Under the pieces are notes generated by a model, which was not told where the DNA came from, searched no databases, and saw only the letters and a list, made by a program, of their open reading frames with translations. From assembly GCA_016185755.1 (NCBI GenBank), contig JACPMX010000011.1, forward strand, positions 1-64,000: a stretch of 64,000 nt of DNA, written 5' to 3'. Positions within the stretch are counted from its first letter, which is position 1. The number at the start of each line of letters is the position of its first letter. The translations under genes were made by a program, and so were the position numbers. Below, piece after piece: positions 36,865 through 46,255 of this stretch. Origin of the DNA: Candidatus Woesearchaeota archaeon (lineage in GTDB: Archaea > Nanobdellota > Nanobdellia > Woesearchaeales > GW2011-AR4).

Positions 36865-37167
36865 ATGAGAAAATGCACAGAATGCAGCGGAACTATGCAG
36901 CAATTAAAGGCAAAAACTCCTGAAGGGATAGAGTATTATTACTATAAGTGCAATAAAGACGGGAAAGAAATTGTAGACATGAAGCAATTGCATGAAGTTG
37001 CCAAGCACTACAGGACATTGAAAAAATATAATGTAAAGCTTTCGAAATGGGGACTTAGCCTGGGGCTCAGAATTCCGAAAGAGCTTGTTGAAAAATACAA
37101 ATTAAAAAATGAAAAAGAAGTTTCAATAATACCTGAAAAGACAGGAATCAGGATTATAACCTCTTAA
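36865..37167 (+). CDS. Zinc-ribbon plus AbrB-like DNA-binding protein (possible antitoxin)
   Basis: CTECSGTM...YYKC and KLSKWGLSLGLRIPKELVEKYKLKNEKEVSII. Confidence 0.65.
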   Translation: MRKCTECSGTMQQLKAKTPEGIEYYYYKCNKDGKEIVDMKQLHEVAKHYRTLKKYNVKLSKWGLSLGLRIPKELVEKYKLKNEKEVSIIPEKTGIRIITS

Positions 37168-37183
37168 TTAATCTAAAAATAAA

Positions 37184-37933
37184 ATGGCGATTGTACTGCT
37201 TCAAATCGTAATTGCGTCTATTCTGGTCAGCCTGGTTTCCATACTTGGAATCCTCATATTCTTGCGGAAAAACACGCTTAACAAATTTTTGTTCTACCTT
37301 GTAAGCTTTGCAGCAGGAACTTTGCTTGCAGCGGCTTTCCTTGATTTATTGCCGGAAGTGATTGAAGAGGGATTTGGCGAAAATGTGCCGATACTAATTT
37401 TGAGCGGCATTCTGTCTTTTTTCGTGCTTGAAAAATTCCTTTACTGGCATCATCATCATGCACACGAGCATGAAGAGATGCACGGCTTTACGTACCTCAA
37501 CATCATTGGGGATGGAATCCATAATTTTCTTGATGGGGCAGTGATAGCTGTAAGCTTCATGAACAGCACTGCTCTTGGAATTGCAACCACAATCGCAATA
37601 ATTGCGCATGAAATACCGCAGGAAATAGCTGATTTTTCAATACTTGTATATGGCGGATTTTCAAAAATGAAGGCATTGGTGTACAATTTCCTAACAGCCC
37701 TGACAGCATTGCTGGGCGCCCTTCTGACTTATTTCTTCTCAAGCATAATGGAAAACTCCCATGCTTATATTGCGGCCTTCACAATAGGCGGGTTTGTTTA
37801 CATTGCAAGCACTGACCTTATTCCTGAAATACACAAGGAAAAGAACCTTAAAAAATCAATGCTGCAGCTTCTCATGCTTGGGCTGGGGATTGGATTGATA
37901 TGGTTTGTAGGCATTTTCTTCGAAGGCCACTAG
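37184..37933 (+). CDS. ZIP-family metal transporter
   Basis: His-rich loop HHHHAHEHEE, GDGIHNFLDGAVI, AHEIPQEIADF. Confidence 0.92.
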   Translation: MAIVLLQIVIASILVSLVSILGILIFLRKNTLNKFLFYLVSFAAGTLLAAAFLDLLPEVIEEGFGENVPILILSGILSFFVLEKFLYWHHHHAHEHEEMHGFTYLNIIGDGIHNFLDGAVIAVSFMNSTALGIATTIAIIAHEIPQEIADFSILVYGGFSKMKALVYNFLTALTALLGALLTYFFSSIMENSHAYIAAFTIGGFVYIASTDLIPEIHKEKNLKKSMLQLLMLGLGIGLIWFVGIFFEGH

Positions 37934-37964
37934 TTTTTTAAATTGAAAGGTATTCTGGGACATA

Positions 37965-38411
37965 ATGAACATAAACAACGACAAAACCAGGTACAAATTC
38001 CTTGAGGACATTGCGATTGCGGACATTGCATACGAGGCCTATGGGAAAGACCTGAATGAATTGTTTGAGAATGCCGCGCTTGCAATCTTTGAATTAAGCG
38101 CTGAAGTTGAAACAATTGACGCTGTCAAGAAAATCGAATTTGAGCTGGAAAATGAGAAACTTGACAATCTGCTGTATGATTTTCTGTCAGAAATCCTTTT
38201 TTTGAAAGACTCCAAGTACATGGTTTTCAAGCATGTCCATGTTGCAATCAATGAAGGGAAGAAAAACAAGCTAAAGGCGATTCTTGAGGGCGACAAGATA
38301 AATCCCCAGGTGCAGAGCCTTGAGAATGACATCAAGGCAATCACCATGCACATGTTCGAGCTTAAGAAAGAGAAAGGAAAGTGGAAGGCGAGGGTTGTTG
38401 TTGATATCTAA
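37965..38411 (+). CDS. Archease (RtcB cofactor)
   Basis: KFLEDIAIADIAYEAYGKDLNELFENAALAIFEL; KAITMHMFELKKEKGKWKARVVVDI. Confidence 0.85.
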   Translation: MNINNDKTRYKFLEDIAIADIAYEAYGKDLNELFENAALAIFELSAEVETIDAVKKIEFELENEKLDNLLYDFLSEILFLKDSKYMVFKHVHVAINEGKKNKLKAILEGDKINPQVQSLENDIKAITMHMFELKKEKGKWKARVVVDI

Positions 38412-38533
38412 ATCATCTTGTTTATCATCAAATGAATAAATGACTTAACCAAATAATAATCAATCTCGTAAAATATGTTGAAATAGAAAAGGCTAATTCC
38501 GAGCAGTCCAATAAATTTCAGCTTGTCAAGCAT
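38408..38533 (-). CDS. 41-aa hydrophobic protein overlapping parA stop
   Basis: MLDKLKFIGLLGISLFYFNIFYEIDYYLVKSFIHLMINKMI; ATGCTTGA overlap. Confidence 0.4.
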   Translation of the reverse strand: MLDKLKFIGLLGISLFYFNIFYEIDYYLVKSFIHLMINKMI

Positions 38534-39464
38534 GGCCGGCCCTCTTCTGCTTTTTTGCATCAATCAAGTGGCTTTTGATTGAATCCTTAATGTCCGCTAT
38601 GAACTTGAAGCCGAAAGTTACCTTGTTGTTGACTATCATCATCTCCCTTTTCTTGCCGTTGACAAAGTAATCCCTCATTGACTTGTCCCTCTGCTGCTGC
38701 GGAATTGCCAAGTCATACATGTACTCGTTTTCCAGCACAAGCTTGGTGAATTTCCAGTAGTCCTCTGCTCCTGTCGATTTCTTGTCGTAAGTGAAAATGG
38801 ACATCTTTGCCTTTGGGGCCTCCTTGAGCTTTGAATTGGCCCTTATCGGCTCTGCAACAAGCAATGGCGTGAATTCCTTTTTCATCCTGAGCAGCATTTC
38901 GCCGCATATCCTGCTCCTCCTGTCAAACATCGTGGGCAAGATAGAGCTGACAAATTCAGTATGGTGGTTTAAGCTGCCGAACTCCATGATGCGCTTTATG
39001 GTTTTTTCGAGGGAGGCATAGCCAAGCACGTCGGTTGAGGCAGGAATGATGACTTCGCTTGCATACCCAAGCGCATTCTTATTTAACAGCCTCCATGAAG
39101 GGGCGCAATCCATTATCACGTAGTCATAATCTTTTATCTGGGAGAATTTCTTTTCAAGGAAATTCATGCTGCTTTTTTCCCTGCTTATTTGCTGCTCAAA
39201 ATCCGCGAGCTTGTGGTCGCAGTGCATTATGTCAAGATTTTTCCCCAGCTTGGTGGTGCATTCGCCCAGCCCGGCGCCATCCATCAGGAAATGGCAGATG
39301 TTATACTGTGCGTTTACATTGTTTGTCGTGCTGATGTCACCTTGGGGATCCAAATCAATCAAAAGAACCCTTTTGCCGTTTCTTGACAGGCCGGCTGCCA
39401 GGTTAACTGCAGTTGTTGTCTTTCCAACGCCGCCTTTCTGGTTGAATATAGCGATTTTCCTCAT
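38526..39464 (-). CDS. parA: ParA/Soj-type P-loop ATPase
   Basis: FNQKGGVGKTTTAVNLAAGLS, LLIDLDPQGDIS. Confidence 0.92.
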   Translation of the reverse strand: MRKIAIFNQKGGVGKTTTAVNLAAGLSRNGKRVLLIDLDPQGDISTTNNVNAQYNICHFLMDGAGLGECTTKLGKNLDIMHCDHKLADFEQQISREKSSMNFLEKKFSQIKDYDYVIMDCAPSWRLLNKNALGYASEVIIPASTDVLGYASLEKTIKRIMEFGSLNHHTEFVSSILPTMFDRRSRICGEMLLRMKKEFTPLLVAEPIRANSKLKEAPKAKMSIFTYDKKSTGAEDYWKFTKLVLENEYMYDLAIPQQQRDKSMRDYFVNGKKREMMIVNNKVTFGFKFIADIKDSIKSHLIDAKKQKRAGHA

Positions 39465-39567
39465 AAGTCACCTCTATTTTTAATTAAATGAATGTTCTTT
39501 CTTTTTAGAAACAGGTTATATTTAAATGTTATGATTTACTATATTGGTATAGGGAAAAGTATATTAA

Positions 39568-41208
39568 TTAAACAGGGCATATCTCCTGCCCGAGCTTTTT
39601 CATAAGAGTAAAGTTCTCGCTGTAATCCACTGGAACATCAATTATGCTGACTGTCTTCTGCTTCAAGGCATCTGCAAGCATTTTCGCGAAATCACCTGCT
39701 TTTTCAACCCTGTAGCCTTTTGCCCCGAAGCTCTCGGCATATTTCACAAAATCGGGATTGCCGAATTCAATGCCATGGGTCTTTTGATGGTGTATGGTCT
39801 GCTTCCACTCGACCATGCCGTATTTTGAATCGTTGAATATTACGATGACAAAATTTGTTCCCAGCCTCATTGCAGTTTCCAGCTCCTGGCTGTTCATCAT
39901 GAAGCCGCCGTCGCCGCATATGACAACAACTTTTCTGTCCGGATGCACAAGCTTTGCTGCTATTGCTCCCGGCAATGAAATGCCCATCGAGCAAAGCCCG
40001 TTGTCGATAAGGCAGGTATTGGGCTCGTAAGTCTTGTACATCCTTGCAGCCCATATCTTGTGCATGCCGACATCTGAAATCACGATGTCCTTGTCATCCA
40101 ATGCCTTTCTTACGTCATGAATTATCCTTTGCGGCTTCAATGGAAACCCGTCATCGTTTTCTTTTTCCGCATGGTCTTCCAGAATGGTCTTTCTAAGCCT
40201 GAAAAAATATTCAGGATTCTTTTTTGGCTCGGCCTTCAGTTTTTCCCTCAAGACCCACAAAGTGTTTGAGACGTCCCCAACAACTTCAAGGTCGGGATTG
40301 TAATACTCATCAACTTCGCTTGGAAGGAAATCAATGTGGAGTATCTTCTTGTCTTTTGACTTGTTCCAGTGGACTGGCGACAGTTCAACAGTGTTATACC
40401 CTAGTGTAATCACCAAATCAGCCCGGTCGAAGCCGCATACATAATAATCGCGGGCATGTATCCCTGTAGTAAACAATGAATATTCAGACTTGTCGCTGAA
40501 AGCACCTTTGCCCATCTGGGTATGGACTATTGGGATGCCCCTTTCCTCGACAAATGCGTTAAGCTGCTTGCTGACCCTTGTCCTTACGCACCCATTTCCT
40601 GCAAGAATAAGCGGATTTTTAGCATGTTTTATCATTTCAACAGCCTGCTCGACAGCCTTGCCGTCCGCGCTAGGCCTTCTTACTTTTGTCCTTGGGAAAG
40701 GTTCTCCTTTTACGTCCATTTTTGCCACGTCTTCCGGAAGCTCCATGTGAGTTGCCCCGGGCCGCTCCATCTCGGCAATTTTGAATGCCTTCCTTATCCT
40801 TTCAGGTATGGTGGAAGGCGCTGAAATTGATGCATTCCATTTTGTTATAGGCTTAAAGATTTCAAATACATCAATAAATTGAAAATTCTCCTTGTCAAAC
40901 CTGTGCAGGCCCCCCTGCCCTGTTATTGCAACCAGGGGCATGTTTCCAAGATTGGCCTCTGCCAGTCCTGTTGTAAGGTTCATGGCCCCAGGACCTAATG
41001 TAGATAGGCAAACACCAGCTTTTCCCGTCAGCCTTCCGTAGACTGCTGCCATGAAAGCAGCGCCCTGTTCGTGCCTTGTGGGAATGAATTTTATCTTTGA
41101 GTTTATGAGAGAGATCATTATGTCCTCGTTTTCCTCGCCCGGAACGCCAAATATGTACTCCACTTCCTCGTTCTCAAGGCATTTTACAAAAAGTTCTGAT
41201 GCTTTCAT
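39568..41208 (-). CDS. Acetolactate synthase-like TPP enzyme
   Basis: GVPGEENEDIM, GAAFMAAVYGRLTGKAGVCLSTLGPGAMNL, GDGGFMMNSQELETA. Confidence 0.9.
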   Translation of the reverse strand: MKASELFVKCLENEEVEYIFGVPGEENEDIMISLINSKIKFIPTRHEQGAAFMAAVYGRLTGKAGVCLSTLGPGAMNLTTGLAEANLGNMPLVAITGQGGLHRFDKENFQFIDVFEIFKPITKWNASISAPSTIPERIRKAFKIAEMERPGATHMELPEDVAKMDVKGEPFPRTKVRRPSADGKAVEQAVEMIKHAKNPLILAGNGCVRTRVSKQLNAFVEERGIPIVHTQMGKGAFSDKSEYSLFTTGIHARDYYVCGFDRADLVITLGYNTVELSPVHWNKSKDKKILHIDFLPSEVDEYYNPDLEVVGDVSNTLWVLREKLKAEPKKNPEYFFRLRKTILEDHAEKENDDGFPLKPQRIIHDVRKALDDKDIVISDVGMHKIWAARMYKTYEPNTCLIDNGLCSMGISLPGAIAAKLVHPDRKVVVICGDGGFMMNSQELETAMRLGTNFVIVIFNDSKYGMVEWKQTIHHQKTHGIEFGNPDFVKYAESFGAKGYRVEKAGDFAKMLADALKQKTVSIIDVPVDYSENFTLMKKLGQEICPV

Positions 41209-41222
41209 TTTTTGGTAATTTC

Positions 41223-42170
41223 TTAAGCTGCTTTTCTTGGTACTAATTCTGCTGATGCTATAATTTTTGGTGTAATATCATCATATCCTAAATTTACTCT
41301 TGATCCTGGAGGAGTGCGTGATATTTTAAAACCCAAAGCAAGTCTCTTTTTAATTACAGCAATTGGGTTGCCATCTCTATCATACTCTGTGATATAATCC
41401 CTTAATCTGCCTGAGCCCGCAGGCATGCGACCCTTTTTTAATCTACCATATATGTTTATTAGCAATTTTGGATCATAATTTGCACTTCCTGGGACTATCC
41501 CATCAAATCTGAGTTGTTCATCTTTGATGAGAGGTGTATTTAACATAGCACTTTCACTGCCTTGGAAAACTGCCATTCTAGGATGACTTTTGTTTCTTAA
41601 ATCTATTAATTCGGAAAAATATTTGTCATTGCCTGAACTGTCTTTGATTCCTATTATCCTGCTCTTGTATCTTGGATTTTCAAATAACTTTCTTAAATCA
41701 TTTATGTCTATATACTTGCCACCTGTTATGCCTGGATTGTTATACAAAATTACTGGGACAGATGTTTCGTCCAAAACCTTTTTCAAATAATCAAAACTAG
41801 TCATAGCCGTATTATATTGTGGAGATATGACAACTGCATTCGCTCCTTTTTGCCGTGCATACTTTGTCAATTCTATTGTCTCTTCAATCGTTTCTCCGGT
41901 TGTTCCGATAAAAACTTTGGATTTTCCAACTTCAAGTCTAGTTGTTATGTCCATTACTTGCTTTTTTTGCGCTGCGGACAAATGTTCAAACTCCCCTGTA
42001 TGCCCAAGGAAAAACAATCCTTGAACTCCAGCTCTAACAAGATAGTCCACTAATCTGTTCATGCTGTTCGCATCAATTTGGCTATTTAGAAAAGGGGTTA
42101 TAACTGGAACAGCTACCCCAGACAATCTTTCTTCCAAGTCGGGCCTTCTAAAATCATGTTCTGAAATCAT
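41223..42170 (-). CDS. DHDPS/NAL-family aldolase
   Basis: GLFFLGHTGEFEHLS, VILYNNPGITG, IIGIKDSSGN. Confidence 0.85.
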   Translation of the reverse strand: MISEHDFRRPDLEERLSGVAVPVITPFLNSQIDANSMNRLVDYLVRAGVQGLFFLGHTGEFEHLSAAQKKQVMDITTRLEVGKSKVFIGTTGETIEETIELTKYARQKGANAVVISPQYNTAMTSFDYLKKVLDETSVPVILYNNPGITGGKYIDINDLRKLFENPRYKSRIIGIKDSSGNDKYFSELIDLRNKSHPRMAVFQGSESAMLNTPLIKDEQLRFDGIVPGSANYDPKLLINIYGRLKKGRMPAGSGRLRDYITEYDRDGNPIAVIKKRLALGFKISRTPPGSRVNLGYDDITPKIIASAELVPRKAA

Positions 42171-42182
42171 TTTAAAAATTTT

Positions 42183-43580
42183 TCATTCCGATTCAACCTT
42201 TTTCAAGACTTTGTGCTCGTAAACATTTATTCCCTTGATGTTGACGAATTCCCTCAATCCGTATTTTGAAAGCTCCCTTCCGATGCCGCTTTTCTTGATG
42301 CCTCCAAAAGGCATTCTGGGATCGGACTTGACAATTGAATTTATGAAGACATCGCCTGCTTCAAGCCTTTTTGCCATTTTCAGCCCTTTGGATTCATTGC
42401 CTGTCCAGACGCTTGAACCCAGCCCAAATTCCGTGTTGTTTGCAATTCTTATCGCCTCTTCCTCATCATGAACAACAATAATAGGGGCAACAGGGCCGAA
42501 GACTTCCTCTGCAACAACCTTCATGCCCATTTTTATGCCGGACAGGACAGTCGGCTTATAAAAATAGCCTTTTCTTTCCAGCCTTTTCCCTCCTGTGAGG
42601 ACTTTTGCGCCTTTGATTACAGCATCGTGAACCTGCAGCTCAATTGCCGCCAACCCCTCTTTATTTACCAAAGGCCCGACATCGGTTTTCATGTCCATAG
42701 GATTATCAACGACAAGACTGTTTGTCTCTTCAGCAAATATTCTTGAGAATTCATCAGCAATATTTTTCATCACAATAAACCTTTTTGCCGCAATGCAGCT
42801 TTGGCCTGAGTTTAAATTTCTCCCGGATACGGCATTTTTCGCTGCAAATTCGGCATCTGCGTCATCCAATACAATGAACGGGTCAGAGCCGCCAAGCTCA
42901 AGAACAACTTTCTTTAAGCTTCTTCCGGCAAGCTCTGCAATTCTTGCCCCGGCTGCCGTGCTGCCAGTCAATGAAACACCTTTTATGATGTCGGACTTTA
43001 CAAGATCAGCAGCAGTTTCATGGTCTGATATTATGGTTCTGAAAACATTTTCCGGAAAGCCTGCTTCCCTGAAAACCCCTTCAATGGCAAGCGCGCATTG
43101 CGGGACGACATTCGAGTGCTTCAAAATCGACACATTCCCTGCAATCAATGTCGGAATTCCAAAGCGGAAAGCCTGCCAGAAAGGAAAATTCCACGGCATT
43201 ATGGAAAGTATCGTGCCAAGGGGCTCGAATGCGACAAAATGCCTTTTGCCGTCTGCAATGACCTGCTCCTCTTCCAGCCATTTTTCCGCATTGCTGGCAT
43301 AGAACTCCGCAGTCCACGCGCATTTTTCAACCTCTGCCAGCCCCTGCTTTACGGGCTTGCCCATCTCCAAAGCCATCAATCCCGAATGTTCTTCCCTGTT
43401 ATCCCTGAGAACTTTAGCCAGCTTCCTGAAATAAACTGCCCTTTCAGAAATATCCAGCTGCTTCCATTCGGAGAACGCATTTCTTGAATCCTCGGCAACA
43501 CCAAAAACTTTCTCCTTGGGCATTATCTCGTGCTCTGCAATCACTTCCTCTGTTGCCGGGTTAATGGTCTTGAATTTCAT
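42183..43580 (-). CDS. Succinate-semialdehyde dehydrogenase-like ALDH
   Basis: MPWNFPFWQAFRFGIP, LELGGSDPFIVLDDAD, NSGQSCIAAKRFIV. Confidence 0.92.
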   Translation of the reverse strand: MKFKTINPATEEVIAEHEIMPKEKVFGVAEDSRNAFSEWKQLDISERAVYFRKLAKVLRDNREEHSGLMALEMGKPVKQGLAEVEKCAWTAEFYASNAEKWLEEEQVIADGKRHFVAFEPLGTILSIMPWNFPFWQAFRFGIPTLIAGNVSILKHSNVVPQCALAIEGVFREAGFPENVFRTIISDHETAADLVKSDIIKGVSLTGSTAAGARIAELAGRSLKKVVLELGGSDPFIVLDDADAEFAAKNAVSGRNLNSGQSCIAAKRFIVMKNIADEFSRIFAEETNSLVVDNPMDMKTDVGPLVNKEGLAAIELQVHDAVIKGAKVLTGGKRLERKGYFYKPTVLSGIKMGMKVVAEEVFGPVAPIIVVHDEEEAIRIANNTEFGLGSSVWTGNESKGLKMAKRLEAGDVFINSIVKSDPRMPFGGIKKSGIGRELSKYGLREFVNIKGINVYEHKVLKKVESE

Positions 43581-43666
43581 TTTTTGTTTTTTATTGCATT
43601 TATTTTTTATTTTGGATTTTTGTTAATGTTAATCGTTATTGATTTTTAATCCGTCCTTCGGACAAT

Positions 43667-43700
43667 AATTAGTGCTCAGCAAAATTGTATTGCACTAATT
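43667..43700. repeat. Perfect inverted repeat AATTAGTGC...GCACTAATT
   Basis: 9-bp arms, 16-nt loop, intergenic. Confidence 0.7.
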
Positions 43701-43728
43701 TTGCCTCGCCTATTTAGACAATAAACCC

Positions 43729-44337
43729 CTACAAAACTTTCCTCCTCAATAATTGCCCTGTGGTTAAAAACTTTGCCCCTTTCTGCCTGAACAAGGCCAG
43801 ATCTTTCTTTTCGTTTTTCCTGAAGACCGGCTTTATCGCGTCCTTGATTACATATGTCTTGATTTTCATTTGTCTCAGCCCAATCACAGCAGCTTTGACG
43901 CAGTAGTCGGTTGCAACCCCGTAAACATATGCTTTTTTTGCGCCGCTGAGGATTTTTTTCAGGTTAGGGTTTGAAAAAGCGGTGTATTCCTGCTTTTCTA
44001 TTATCACAATATTTTTTCCTTTTAGTTTTTCCGCTTCTTTTTTTGACAGCTTTTTGTTAGGCACGGATGCATAATTTTTCAGGCTTGTTTCGCTGATTTT
44101 CTTCTGCCCTTTTGTCCCTTCCATGCAGTGCGGAGGAAATGTTTTTGAAGAAATCTCCCAGTCGCCCATCCTGTGCCTGTCTGCCGAGGCTATGACCCTC
44201 ACATTTTTTCTTTTTGCGAGCTGCGTTATTTTTTTTAAATTAGGAATAATGCTTTCTGCGCCAGGGACATAGAGTTTGCCGTCTTTGTGCATGAAGTCAT
44301 ACTGAGTGTCGACGTCAAAGAATATTATATCTTTCAT
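43729..44337 (-). CDS. Nicotinamidase/isochorismatase family
   Basis: FFDVDTQYDFMHKDG, VYGVATDYCVKAAVIG. Confidence 0.88.
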   Translation of the reverse strand: MKDIIFFDVDTQYDFMHKDGKLYVPGAESIIPNLKKITQLAKRKNVRVIASADRHRMGDWEISSKTFPPHCMEGTKGQKKISETSLKNYASVPNKKLSKKEAEKLKGKNIVIIEKQEYTAFSNPNLKKILSGAKKAYVYGVATDYCVKAAVIGLRQMKIKTYVIKDAIKPVFRKNEKKDLALFRQKGAKFLTTGQLLRRKVL

Positions 44338-44361
44338 AAGGAAAATAATGAAGCATTGCTT

Positions 44362-45723
44362 TTAAAGTTTTTCTTTCAGGATTTTGTTCAGTTTTGATGT
44401 CAGCTCCTGCAGGCCTTGGCTTACTTCAACACTGTATTTGGCGGCATTTTCCAGCTTTTTATATTTGTCAGGCAGTTTTGACAAATTATGCATTGCATTT
44501 TTCCTTATTTCTTCCAATGAAGGAATTTTGCCCATCACCTTGCCTTTTTCCATCACTTTCTGCAGCAAAGGAATTCCTTTTATTTTTTCATCTCTGAGGC
44601 AAAGAATATCCTCTTGATAATTTCCATCTTTATCCGCAACCCTGTAAACCTGCTTTTTCCCAGGGTATGTCACCTTGTCCTTGCTCAGCTTCATTGTAGG
44701 CAGCAATTTGCCATGGTCGCTTAATTCCACCAGCTTGTATACCACATCCGAATAAGGAGCATCTTTCGAGACGCCCATTGCAGTTCCCACTCCAAATGAG
44801 CCTATCATGGCCCCTTTTTCCAGCAATTCCTCAACTTTGTATTCATCAAGGCTTCCGCTCGCAAAGACCTGTACATAATCCAGTCCATTTTTATCCAGGA
44901 TTTTTCTCGCTGATTTGCTCAATGAGGCCAAGTTGCCGGAGTCTAGCCTTATCGCTTTTAGCCTGTGGTCATTCATTTCCAGCTTTTTTGCGATGACTGC
45001 TGCCTTTCCAACCCCTTTTAAGGTGTCATATGTGTCAACAAGGAATGTTGAGGAATCCGGAAATGTCCCTGAATAGGCTTCAAAGCTTTTCTCTTCCTTT
45101 TCAAAAGCCATTACAAAGCTGTGGGCCATTGTGCCGTAAATTGGAATTCCATGTTTCATTCCAGCGAGCACGTTTGATGTTCCAGCGCATCCTGCGATAT
45201 AAGAGGCTCTTGCAGCCTTCATTCCGGCATCTGTACCCTGCGTTCTTCTCAATGAGAAATCGACAACCGGCCTTTGTTTTGCTGCATAAACCACTCTCGA
45301 GGCCTTTGTTGCAATTGTTGTCTGCAGGTTTATTGTGTTGAGCAGGAATGTCTCTGCAAGCTGCGCTTCCATTATTGGCGCTGTGACGCTGAGCACAGGC
45401 TCGTTTGGAAAGAATACTGTGCCTTCAGGCATCGCAAAAACATCCCCGGTAAACTTGAAATTTTTCAGGTAACCGAGAAAATCACCCTTGAAAATATTTT
45501 TAGATTTTAAGAATTTGATGTGATCATCTGTAAACTTTAATTTTTTCAGATAATTCAATGCGTCTTCCATGCCGGCTGCAATGAAATAAGACCTGTTTTC
45601 TGGAAGCTGGCGGATGAACAAGTCGAATGTGGCAATGCCATTTATGCTGTTGTCAAAATAGCTTGCGCACATCGTGAGCTCGTACAAGTCCGTGAACAAG
45701 GCAAAATCCCGCTCGTTGACCAT
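44362..45723 (-). CDS. Nicotinate phosphoribosyltransferase
   Basis: FTDLYELTMCASYF, GTMAHSFVMAFE, IRLDSGNL. Confidence 0.93.
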   Translation of the reverse strand: MVNERDFALFTDLYELTMCASYFDNSINGIATFDLFIRQLPENRSYFIAAGMEDALNYLKKLKFTDDHIKFLKSKNIFKGDFLGYLKNFKFTGDVFAMPEGTVFFPNEPVLSVTAPIMEAQLAETFLLNTINLQTTIATKASRVVYAAKQRPVVDFSLRRTQGTDAGMKAARASYIAGCAGTSNVLAGMKHGIPIYGTMAHSFVMAFEKEEKSFEAYSGTFPDSSTFLVDTYDTLKGVGKAAVIAKKLEMNDHRLKAIRLDSGNLASLSKSARKILDKNGLDYVQVFASGSLDEYKVEELLEKGAMIGSFGVGTAMGVSKDAPYSDVVYKLVELSDHGKLLPTMKLSKDKVTYPGKKQVYRVADKDGNYQEDILCLRDEKIKGIPLLQKVMEKGKVMGKIPSLEEIRKNAMHNLSKLPDKYKKLENAAKYSVEVSQGLQELTSKLNKILKEKL

Positions 45724-45766
45724 AGAACCAGATTGGCAGTTTTGTTTATAAATTTATTTCAGAAAA

Positions 45767-46255
45767 TCATTCCCTTAACAAGTTCTCGTACTCTTCCTCT
45801 TCAGCAACTTCCTCAGCAAGAAGGTCTTCCGCCAATTCATGGGTCACTAAATCCTTGCCGTGGGTTTTATTGGCCAAATCATTGTACAATGCAATCGCGT
45901 GCCTCTCCATTTCCAAAAATACCTTCACAAATCCGGCAGTATCGCTTCTCTTTTTAGGAAATGTGACCTTTCCGAATCCAGCAAGCTTTTCCATATCGCT
46001 TAAAGTTTGAGGCGGCTCGCCGCCAAGCTCTGAAATCCTTCTTGCAATCCTATTTGCATGCTCAAATTCGCCTTGGGCAGCCTTCTTAAAAATCTCAGAA
46101 TAAACTGCTGTCCTGTGCCCGGACAGGATATTTGCAGCCAAAGAAGCATAATAATGAACAACCCATTCGAATGCGTAAGCCTTGTTCAACTCATTAAGAA
46201 GCCATTTATGGTCCAGCTTTGCTATTTCCCTTCCTTTCTGCCCCATGATAATCAC
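45767..46255 (-). CDS. Ferritin-like/rubrerythrin-family protein
   Basis: E-rich helices with EWVVHYYASLAANIL, EFEHANRIARRISELGGEP. Confidence 0.82.
   Translation of the reverse strand: MIIMGQKGREIAKLDHKWLLNELNKAYAFEWVVHYYASLAANILSGHRTAVYSEIFKKAAQGEFEHANRIARRISELGGEPPQTLSDMEKLAGFGKVTFPKKRSDTAGFVKVFLEMERHAIALYNDLANKTHGKDLVTHELAEDLLAEEVAEEEEYENLLRE

Noticed and set aside
42691-43302. 203-aa plus-strand ORF
   Set aside because: Antisense to the ALDH gene with no recognisable motifs.
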